Shown here piece after piece: positions 1 through 5,706 of a stretch of 11,314 nucleotides of DNA. How positions within the stretch are numbered: the first letter of the stretch is position 1; the number at the start of each line of letters is the position of its first letter. A program made the translations under genes and the position numbers. The stretch covers positions 1 to 11,314 of the forward strand of contig JAJPXA010000142.1 of NCBI GenBank assembly GCA_021205715.1, read 5' to 3'. The stretch is from Bacillota bacterium. Its GTDB lineage: Bacteria; Bacillota; Clostridia; UBA1381. The notes beneath the pieces are model-generated. The model had not been told where the DNA came from and searched no databases. It saw only the letters and a list, made by a program, of their open reading frames with translations.

Positions 1-6
1 GTTTTA

Positions 7-792
7 TTGGAAACTAATGTTATTTTCGCGTTAATACTGACCTTAATCGCCGGTCTTGCGACGAGCCTGGGAAGCGTTTTCGCGATTTTCGCAAAACGCG
101 CCAACACAAAATTTCTTGCCGGCTCGCTCGGATTTTCGGCCGGGGTTATGATATACATATCGATGATTGAGCTGTTCTCAAATTCGGATTCCTATCTGTC
201 GTCGCCTATGGGCGAATATTGGGGATATATCGCCGCGACGTGCGCGTTTTTCGGCGGGGTGATTTTAATTGGGCTGATTGATTACTTTATTCCGAGCGCC
301 GAGGGCGATATAGGCAATTTAAAAGAAGGTGACAAAACCGCCGCGCTCTCGCGCGTCAGCTTCGTAACGGCGCTCGCCATAGCAATTCACAACTTCCCCG
401 AGGGTATGGTAACGTTCACCTCCGCGCTCAAAGAGCCGCATCTTGGCATAGCGATTGCGATATCCATCGCCATTCACAATATTCCCGAGGGCATCGCGAT
501 GTCGCTTCCGGTTTATTACTCGACGGGCAGTAAGAAAAAAGCGTTTCTCGTATCGTTTTTATCCGGCTTTGCCGAGCCGATAGGCGCGGTCATTGGCTAC
601 GTGATTCTCCGTCCGTTTTTAAACGACACGCTTTTCGGAATACTTTTCGGCGCGATAGCGGGAATTATGGTGTTTATATCAATCGAGGAGCTTTTGCCGA
701 TGGCGAGAGAGTACGAAAAAAGCAAGGTGACGATTATCGGCTTTATACTCGGTATGGCGGTTATCGCCTTGAGCTTTATACTTTTCCTGTGA
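7..792 (+). CDS. zupT: ZIP-family divalent metal transporter (ZupT-like)
   Basis: Integral membrane protein of the ZIP family, which imports zinc and often other divalent metals into the cytoplasm. The 261-residue product is close to the usual 250-270 of bacterial ZupT and is hydrophobic with about eight predicted membrane segments. The two family signatures in the metal-binding helices are clear: HNFPEG at residues 128-133 and HNIPEG at 157-162, followed by GFAEPIGA near 187-194 and the acidic SIEELLP near 225-231. A short polar loop near residues 97-115 separates the two halves but lacks the His-rich stretch many ZIP proteins have there. The start is taken as the TTG at position 7. The frame stays open to the window edge, so an upstream start and the ribosome-binding site cannot be excluded. 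No strong terminator follows. The next gene has its own promoter, so the two are probably separate units. Family call is secure; the exact metal is inferred. Confidence 0.9.
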   Translation: METNVIFALILTLIAGLATSLGSVFAIFAKRANTKFLAGSLGFSAGVMIYISMIELFSNSDSYLSSPMGEYWGYIAATCAFFGGVILIGLIDYFIPSAEGDIGNLKEGDKTAALSRVSFVTALAIAIHNFPEGMVTFTSALKEPHLGIAIAISIAIHNIPEGIAMSLPVYYSTGSKKKAFLVSFLSGFAEPIGAVIGYVILRPFLNDTLFGILFGAIAGIMVFISIEELLPMAREYEKSKVTIIGFILGMAVIALSFILFL

Positions 793-811
793 TCTAACCG
801 TCATTTGAAAA

Positions 812-848
812 CGCGAACACCCTTGAGGAACGCACAAGAGTGTTCGCG
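812..848. repeat. Imperfect inverted repeat downstream of the ZIP transporter gene
   Basis: Two 14-base arms (812-825 and 835-848) can pair with a single mismatch around a 9-base loop; the outer nine pairs are CGCGAACAC with GTGTTCGCG. On the + strand no T-tract follows, so it is not a standard intrinsic terminator for the transporter gene. Read on the minus strand the stem is followed by TTTTC, which is only a weak terminator tail, and no minus-strand gene lies here. It could slow 3' decay of the transporter mRNA or bind a protein; function unknown. Confidence 0.5.
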
Positions 849-876
849 CGGCGGCGCTTGCGCGGGTGACGCTTGT

Positions 877-905
877 TTGACTTTTGTGTAAGTATATGGT
901 ATAAT
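877..905 (+). promoter_or_regulatory. Sigma-A type promoter for the SLH-M13 peptidase gene
   Basis: -35 TTGACT at 877-882 and a perfect -10 TATAAT at 900-905 are separated by 17 bases. The TGG directly before the -10 box gives an extended -10 element. The start of transcription would fall near 912. A 5-bp hairpin with a 3-base loop (913-925) sits at the very 5' end of the predicted transcript, leaving a leader of about 38 bases before the ATG. Confidence 0.8.
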
Positions 906-937
906 AATTTACACGGCATCGCCGTATATTAACCTTA

Positions 938-944
938 CGGAGGG
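938..944 (+). promoter_or_regulatory. Ribosome-binding site of the M13 peptidase gene
   Basis: CGGAGGG lies five bases before the ATG at 950 and fixes the start of the secreted peptidase immediately ahead of its signal peptide. Confidence 0.75.
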
Positions 945-949
945 ATTTT

Positions 950-3313
950 ATGAAGAGATTTTTCACGGTTATTTTATCATTAGCTTTAACGGTTTCACTG
1001 TGCCCCGTTTTCGCGTCGGCGGACAACGATTACGCCACGCGCGGCGAGGTTGTGGAAATGCTTTTAACCGCCGCGGACGACTATAATCCGACGGTCGAAA
1101 AAAGCGACATCATTCACGGCGACGGAAGCGGACTGAACGAGGACAGATTTGTAACCCGCGCCGAGGCGCTTGTAATGCTCTCTCGCGCGTTCGGCGAGTT
1201 GCCCGAGCCTGTCGGAAACAACAAGCGCGTCGGATATGAGGCGGGCAATTTCACCGACATCCCCGAATGGGCTTTGGATGAAATCCAACAGGTATTTGAC
1301 GCGGGTATTGTCGCGGGCACCTCCGAAACAACGTTCTCTCCCGATGACAACGTCACAAAAGAGCAAATGAGCTTATTCATAAGCCGCGTCTACGCGCTTT
1401 ACGCGTCAAATCCGAACGACGATTTTTATGCGGCGGCAAACAAGAGCGCTCTCGACTCAAGCGATAACTCGCCCTACATCGGTCAAGGCTCGTTGGCTGA
1501 AATTCAGGAAACAGTCGACGCTCAAATCGACAATATCGTAAACTCGGTAATATATTCCGACACCACGTATCAAATCGACACGCAGGAACAGCAAATGAAC
1601 GATTTTTATAAAATGGTCATAGATACCGATTCGAGAAACGCCGTCGGTCTTGAGCCTATCGAGGACGCTTTGGACGCGATCGACGCCGCGGAAAATATGG
1701 ACGAGCTTGGCGGCGCCTTTGAGCAAATTTACGATGATATCGCGGTCACTTTGCTTATTAGCTTTTCCTGGGACATCGACCCCGACGATACAGACAGCTA
1801 TTTAAAGATATTTGAGGCGCAGGCTCCGTTTATGAATGCCGAAGCGTATGACGGGAGCAACAGCGAGTACACCGAAACCTACATCGCTTATATAACCGAA
1901 CTGCTCACAATCTCGGGTGAAGACGAAGCCGAGGCGCGTCAAAACGCCGAGGCGGTTTACAGTCTTGAAAAACAGGTTTTCAACGCGTCCGATATTGACC
2001 TCGAAAGCTCTGCAACAGACTACAATTACGAAATTCAACCGCTTTTGACATATACCTTTGACGAGCTTAACGCGCTGTACGCGGATTTTGATTTGACGTA
2101 TTTCTTTAATATGACAGGAATGTCAAAATCAGGAAAAATATATATTGACGACCTCGCCGTCACCGCCGCCACCGCCAACCTATGGACAAACAGCAACATC
2201 GATGCGGTCAAGGAATACGCGAAATTTTTGCTTATGAACGAAAACTCGTTTTATCTGACCGAGGAGCTTGAAAATGCGGCGGGTGATTTTTACGCCGACA
2301 TAAACGGTGACGATAATTACAGATCGACCGAATGGAACGCTAGGGAAATGGTAATAAGCATATTCGCAAAGTATATTAACAATATGTACAGGGAGCAATA
2401 CGCGAACGCGGACTATGCGAATGACGTCACAGAGCTTACCGAGCTTTTGATTTCCGTATACAAGGAGGAAATTGAAGCCTGCTCGTGGCTGAGTGATGAA
2501 ACAAAAACCACCGCCGCCGAAAAGCTCGATAACATCACAATAAAGGCGGTATGCGCCGAACCGTACAAAAGCGAGCTCGAACAGCTGCATATAACGCCGC
2601 AGAACGAGGGCGGACAGCTTTTTGACACCATCGCCGCTATACGGCGAATATACGCCCAAAGCGCCGTGTCAATGCCGCTTTCGGTCGACAAATCACAGTG
2701 GTATATGTACAACTACGAGGTAAACGCGGGATATTCCCCGTACAGCAACGATATAACAATTCCGAGCGGAATTTTAAACGCCCCCTTATATCAACCGACA
2801 GCATCGGATGAAGAAAATATGGCGGGCATAGGCTTTATAATAGCGCACGAGCTTGCGCACGCGGTAACCGGTGACGGCTTGGAGTACAATACCGACGGCA
2901 AGCGTGTAAGATGGATGACCGCCGATGAGTACTACTCGTTTATGAATATGACGCTCGGCGCGAGAGAGCTTTACGACGGCGCCGAAGCGGCGCCCGGAAT
3001 AAGAGTCGACGGCGAGCTTACGGCGGACGAAAACATCGCGGATCTGCTTGCGATACAGTGCGTGACAAACGCGATAGCGAAAATCACGGACAACCCCGAT
3101 TATGCCGCACTCTACACGTCATTTGCTCAAAACTGGTGTGAGTATTCGACAAGAGAAGACTTAAAATACACCGTAGCCTACGACAATCACAGTCCCGCCA
3201 AAATCAGGGTAAACACAGCGCTTGCGAACACCGACAAATTTTATGAAACCTTTAACATAAAAGAGAGCGACGGAATGTATACCGCCCCCGAAGACCGGGT
3301 CGCACTGTGGTAA
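950..3313 (+). CDS. Secreted SLH-domain zinc metallopeptidase, family M13 (neprilysin/PepO type)
   Basis: Predicted exported endopeptidase held on the cell wall. The 787-residue protein starts with a signal peptide (KR, hydrophobic core, ASA cleavage site after residue 24). Two S-layer-homology repeats follow, a degenerate one at about 25-83 and a clearer one at 99-151 (FTDIPEWALDEI, then DGIVAGT-like and FSPDDNVTKEQ). The M13 N-terminal domain begins at DDFY, 157-160. The catalytic part holds the substrate-binding NAGY at 592-595 (NAYY in neprilysin), the zinc motif HELAH at 633-637 with catalytic E634, and the third ligand E694 in ENIAD with D698. HSPAK at 747-751 with R753 and the typical C-terminal RVALW complete it. 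All catalytic residues are present, so an active enzyme is expected. SLH repeats normally bind pyruvylated secondary cell-wall polymer. It has its own promoter and terminator. Natural substrates cannot be told from the sequence; peptide nutrient processing or surface protein turnover are inferences. Confidence 0.93.
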   Translation: MKRFFTVILSLALTVSLCPVFASADNDYATRGEVVEMLLTAADDYNPTVEKSDIIHGDGSGLNEDRFVTRAEALVMLSRAFGELPEPVGNNKRVGYEAGNFTDIPEWALDEIQQVFDAGIVAGTSETTFSPDDNVTKEQMSLFISRVYALYASNPNDDFYAAANKSALDSSDNSPYIGQGSLAEIQETVDAQIDNIVNSVIYSDTTYQIDTQEQQMNDFYKMVIDTDSRNAVGLEPIEDALDAIDAAENMDELGGAFEQIYDDIAVTLLISFSWDIDPDDTDSYLKIFEAQAPFMNAEAYDGSNSEYTETYIAYITELLTISGEDEAEARQNAEAVYSLEKQVFNASDIDLESSATDYNYEIQPLLTYTFDELNALYADFDLTYFFNMTGMSKSGKIYIDDLAVTAATANLWTNSNIDAVKEYAKFLLMNENSFYLTEELENAAGDFYADINGDDNYRSTEWNAREMVISIFAKYINNMYREQYANADYANDVTELTELLISVYKEEIEACSWLSDETKTTAAEKLDNITIKAVCAEPYKSELEQLHITPQNEGGQLFDTIAAIRRIYAQSAVSMPLSVDKSQWYMYNYEVNAGYSPYSNDITIPSGILNAPLYQPTASDEENMAGIGFIIAHELAHAVTGDGLEYNTDGKRVRWMTADEYYSFMNMTLGARELYDGAEAAPGIRVDGELTADENIADLLAIQCVTNAIAKITDNPDYAALYTSFAQNWCEYSTREDLKYTVAYDNHSPAKIRVNTALANTDKFYETFNIKESDGMYTAPEDRVALW

Positions 3314-3332
3314 ACATCTTAAAATAACACAA

Positions 3333-3367
3333 AAGCCGCGGGTTTTAAAACCCGCGGCTTAATTTTT
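3333..3367. terminator. Bidirectional intrinsic terminator between the M13 gene and tRNA-Arg
   Basis: A perfect palindrome at 3333-3360 (arms AAGCCGCGGG and CCCGCGGCTT around TTTTAAAA) is followed on the + strand by TTTTT at 3363-3367. On the minus strand the same stem is followed by TTTTG. It lies 20 bases past the M13 stop codon and directly after the tRNA 3' end, so it can end both converging transcripts. Confidence 0.9.
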
Positions 3368-3443
3368 GGCGTCCCAGAGAGGATTCGAACCTCCGGCACC
3401 CGCCTTAGGAGGGCGGTGCTCTATCCTGCTGAGCTACTGAGAC
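3367..3443 (-). tRNA. tRNA-Arg (anticodon CCT)
   Basis: The 77-base gene folds into a full cloverleaf. The acceptor stem GTCTCAG/CTGGGAC has one G-U pair. The D arm is GCTC/GAGC with a 9-base loop, and the anticodon stem CCGCC/GGCGG is perfect. The anticodon loop CTCCTAA places CCT at 34-36 (window 3407-3409). The variable loop GTGCC has five bases, the T arm carries TTCGAAT, the discriminator is G, and CCA is encoded. CCU reads the arginine codon AGG, which is rare in most bacteria. Its last base abuts the terminator palindrome. No integrated element or repeated tRNA 3' end is seen beside it. Confidence 0.96.
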
Positions 3444-3464
3444 AAATACGACCGCAACAAAAAT

Positions 3465-3493
3465 ATTATACCACCCTCCGCAAAAAAATGCAA
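3465..3493 (-). promoter_or_regulatory. Promoter of tRNA-Arg
   Basis: On the minus strand a perfect -10 TATAAT (3465-3470) is preceded by TGG, forming an extended -10. A partial -35 TTGCAT (3488-3493) lies 17 bases upstream. Transcription would start near 3458, leaving about 14 bases before the mature tRNA 5' end. Confidence 0.7.
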
Positions 3494-3594
3494 TATTTAT
3501 TTTAAACACAGGAAAATTTTATATATTTTGCCGCGTGCGGAAATTTTTAATGCGCGGCACGGCAAGAGCAATGTGGAATTTCGCGCGAAAATCG

Positions 3595-3634
3595 TAATTA
3601 AAAAGGACATTCGTATGAATGTCCCTTTTAATTA
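3595..3634 (-). terminator. Terminator of the gdpP-rplI-dnaB-tilS-ftsH-DUF1858 cluster
   Basis: Two 18-base arms (3595-3612 and 3617-3634) around a GTAT loop pair along their whole length with a single G-U wobble in the minus-strand RNA. The descending arm contains a run of five U after GAATGTCC, the usual core of an intrinsic terminator. The outer end of the stem includes the stop codon of the DUF1858 gene. Because the outer part of the stem is A/T only, the same element may also function for + strand transcripts. Confidence 0.8.
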
Positions 3635-3832
3635 TTTATCCGCCAAAACGGCGTTTATTTTTTCGACTATATCGTCGGGATTTACTCCGTGAACCATACA
3701 AGCGTCCTCTATCGACTCGCCCTGCGATGCGGGGCAGCCTAAGCAGTGCATACCCATATCCATCAAAATCGGAGCAATGTCCATACTCATATTAAGCGCT
3801 TCGCCTATGAGCGTTTCTTTAGTTACCTGCAT
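3632..3832 (-). CDS. DUF1858 domain protein (hybrid-cluster-protein-associated redox disulfide type)
   Basis: A 66-residue cytoplasmic protein that is almost entirely one DUF1858 domain. The typical opening is seen: TKETLIGEAL, then a helix ending in DMGMHCLGCP, with the CxxC pair C30/C33, then SIEDACMVHGV with C45 and DDIVEKINAVL. The family occurs alone or fused to Fe-S and hybrid-cluster proteins. The CxxC is thought to be a redox-active disulfide or metal site, but the biochemical role is not established. The ATG at 3832 lies inside the end of ftsH (14-base overlap) and is preceded by a strong AAAGGAGAGG site at about 3841-3850, within the ftsH coding sequence. It is last in the cluster, and translation is probably coupled to ftsH. 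A link to FtsH function is inference from position only. Confidence 0.85.
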   Translation of the reverse strand: MQVTKETLIGEALNMSMDIAPILMDMGMHCLGCPASQGESIEDACMVHGVNPDDIVEKINAVLADK

Positions 3833-5648
3833 TTATTTCCTCTCCTTTCACCGCTGAATTGAAACATTCAAGAAATTCTTCGCCGTTGATTGTTTCCCTG
3901 TCCATTAAGCACCTTGCCACAGCCTCAAGCTGAGCGTCGTACTTTTTCAGCAAGGCTTTGGCTTTATCATACTGTTCCGTCAATATGCGCTTGACCTCCT
4001 TGTCGATTTGCGCCGCCGTGTCCTCGCTGTAATCCTTAGTATGCCCGAAATCTCTGCCTACAAACACCTCGCCGCCGCTCTCATAGGACACCGGACCTAT
4101 TTCGTCCGACATTCCGTATTTTACGGTCATCTGCTTCGCGAGATGCGTTGCGCGCTCAAGGTCGTTTGACGCGCCGGTGCTTATATCATCAAGCTTGAGC
4201 GCCTCCGCGGCTCTGCCGCCTAAAAGCATTACAATTTGATTTAACATCTTTTTCTTCGAGTTAAACGTTTCATCCTCATCGGGAACATTCATTGTGAACC
4301 CGCCCGCACGTCCGCGCGGTATAATCGATACTCGCTGTACCTTTGAGCCGTCGCTCGCCGCCTGCGCAAGCACCGCGTGACCCGCCTCGTGATAGGCGGT
4401 AAGACGTTTTTCCTTTTCGCTCACTTTTTTGGAACGTTTTTCCGTTCCCATCATAACCTTCAGGTTCGCGTCCTCTATATCCTTGTTCGTAATTTCGACG
4501 TGTTCTCTGCGCGCGGCAAAAATCGATGCCTCGTTCATAAGATTTTCCAAATCCGCGCCCGAATATCCGATGGTTTCCCGCGCGACGCGTCCCAAATCCA
4601 CATCGGACGCGAGCGGCTTTTTGCGGGAGTGAATTTTTAAAATTTCCTCCCTGCCTTTCATATCCGGTAAATCAACAACAACTCGGCGGTCGAAGCGTCC
4701 GGGTCTTAAAAGAGCGCGGTCTAAAATATCGGGTCTATTCGTCGCGGCTATTACTATAATGCCGTCATTTTTGCCAAAACCGTCCATTTCTACCAAAAGC
4801 TGGTTCAACGTCTGTTCGCGCTCGTCATGACCGCCGCCGACACCCGCGCCTCTTTGACGTCCGACCGCGTCTATCTCATCTATAAATATTATGCACGGCT
4901 TGTTCTTTTTCGCCTGCTCGAATAAATCGCGCACGCGCGACGCGCCGACGCCCACATAAAGCTCCACAAAATCCGAGCCGCTTATTGAGAAAAACGGAAC
5001 TCCCGCCTCGCCCGCCACGGCTCTTGCAAGAAGCGTTTTTCCCGTTCCGGGAGAGCCTACAAGCAGTATTCCCTTGGGTATTCTCGCACCCAAATTTATA
5101 AACTTGCGCGGGTTCTTCAAGAACTCCACAACCTCGGCAAGCTCTTCTTTTTCTTCATCCGCTCCCGCGACATCGGAAAACTTGACCGCGTCGCCCTCGT
5201 ATCCGACCTTGGCGCGGCTCTTTGTAAATCCGCCCGCGCCGCCGCCTCCGCGTCTTGTAAAAAGCATAAACGCCAAAAGCAGGAATACAATAAGCGTGAT
5301 AATATCAATCACGAGCGAAGAGCTTATCTTGCTTTGATACGCTTCCTGCTTAACTGTTCCGTTCGCCATCTGCTCCCGCAAATCCTCGCCGACATCGGTC
5401 ATAAGAGTTTCTTGTGAGGGAATCTGTATTTTATACGTTTTTTCTCCGCTTTCATCGCTTATCTTCGCCGTAATATCGGTTCCGTTTATGACAAATTCGC
5501 TGACCTTATTCTGCTTCACCGCGCTTACAAAGTCCGAATAAATCATAGTTTTTGAAGCGTTAAGCGAATTTGCGACAAAAGAGTACAGCAGATATACAAC
5601 AATAAATATTGCCACCCACGCGCCTATACCTTTGAATCTATTCTGCAA
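3819..5648 (-). CDS. ftsH: ATP-dependent zinc metalloprotease FtsH
   Basis: Membrane-anchored AAA+ protease that forms hexamers and degrades misfolded membrane proteins and selected regulators. The 609-residue protein has a first membrane helix at about 11-29, an extracytoplasmic domain to about 108, a second helix at 110-131 and a Gly-rich linker. The AAA module has Walker A GSPGTGKT at 198-205, pore loop VELYVGVG at 228-235 and Walker B IIFIDEID at 253-260. The second region of homology, ATNRPDILDRALLRPGRFDR (302-321), carries arginine fingers R315 and R318. The peptidase has HEAGH at 420-424 and third zinc ligand D496. Walker A has Ser where the family usually has Pro. The start is a TTG supported by GGAGG seven bases upstream; no better ATG exists. 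A good promoter overlaps the end of tilS. The tail is short compared with many FtsH. Call is certain. Confidence 0.98.
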   Translation of the reverse strand: MQNRFKGIGAWVAIFIVVYLLYSFVANSLNASKTMIYSDFVSAVKQNKVSEFVINGTDITAKISDESGEKTYKIQIPSQETLMTDVGEDLREQMANGTVKQEAYQSKISSSLVIDIITLIVFLLLAFMLFTRRGGGGAGGFTKSRAKVGYEGDAVKFSDVAGADEEKEELAEVVEFLKNPRKFINLGARIPKGILLVGSPGTGKTLLARAVAGEAGVPFFSISGSDFVELYVGVGASRVRDLFEQAKKNKPCIIFIDEIDAVGRQRGAGVGGGHDEREQTLNQLLVEMDGFGKNDGIIVIAATNRPDILDRALLRPGRFDRRVVVDLPDMKGREEILKIHSRKKPLASDVDLGRVARETIGYSGADLENLMNEASIFAARREHVEITNKDIEDANLKVMMGTEKRSKKVSEKEKRLTAYHEAGHAVLAQAASDGSKVQRVSIIPRGRAGGFTMNVPDEDETFNSKKKMLNQIVMLLGGRAAEALKLDDISTGASNDLERATHLAKQMTVKYGMSDEIGPVSYESGGEVFVGRDFGHTKDYSEDTAAQIDKEVKRILTEQYDKAKALLKKYDAQLEAVARCLMDRETINGEEFLECFNSAVKGEEINAGN

Positions 5649-5655
5649 TTTGTTA

Positions 5656-5660
5656 CCTCC
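5656..5660 (-). promoter_or_regulatory. Ribosome-binding site fixing the TTG start of ftsH
   Basis: GGAGG on the minus strand lies seven bases before the TTG at 5648-5646. No ATG or GTG in frame lies at a fitting distance, so this site decides the non-ATG start. Confidence 0.8.
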
Positions 5661-5677
5661 AAATGTTTATTTCCCTT

Positions 5678-5706
5678 ATTTTAGCACATATATACATATA
5701 TTTCAA
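5678..5706 (-). promoter_or_regulatory. Internal promoter for ftsH-DUF1858
   Basis: On the minus strand -35 TTGAAA (5701-5706) and -10 TAAAAT (5678-5683) are 17 bases apart, and TGC directly before the -10 box makes it an extended -10. The -35 box contains the TGA stop codon of tilS (5703-5705). This allows ftsH and DUF1858 to be transcribed apart from the upstream genes. The AT-rich ATATATGTATATATG spacer may influence promoter strength. Confidence 0.7.

Noticed and set aside
1001..1006. Possible lipoprotein cysteine (C18) in the M13 signal peptide
   Set aside because: The residue before the Cys is Leu, which does not fit a lipobox, whereas ASA at 22-24 is a good signal peptidase I site.
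679..1026. Minus-strand open frame of 115 codons across the zupT-M13 gap
   Set aside because: It overlaps two well-supported genes and the promoter, has low-complexity Arg-rich composition and resembles no family I know.
2180..2659. Minus-strand open frame of 159 codons inside the M13 gene
   Set aside because: It is opposite a clear M13 coding sequence, has a Cys/Val/Arg-rich random composition and no ribosome-binding site that stands out.
3535..3592. Further short inverted repeats in the spacer (TTTCGCGCGAAA at 3579-3590; GCCGCG/CGCGGC arms near 3531-3566)
   Set aside because: Short or widely spaced stems without a U-run; likely chance in a region with mixed GC-rich and AT-rich stretches.
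3367..3634. Integration site or mobile element at tRNA-Arg
   Set aside because: No integrase, no repeated tRNA 3' end and no foreign cargo is seen on either side; the region is an ordinary spacer with a promoter and terminator.
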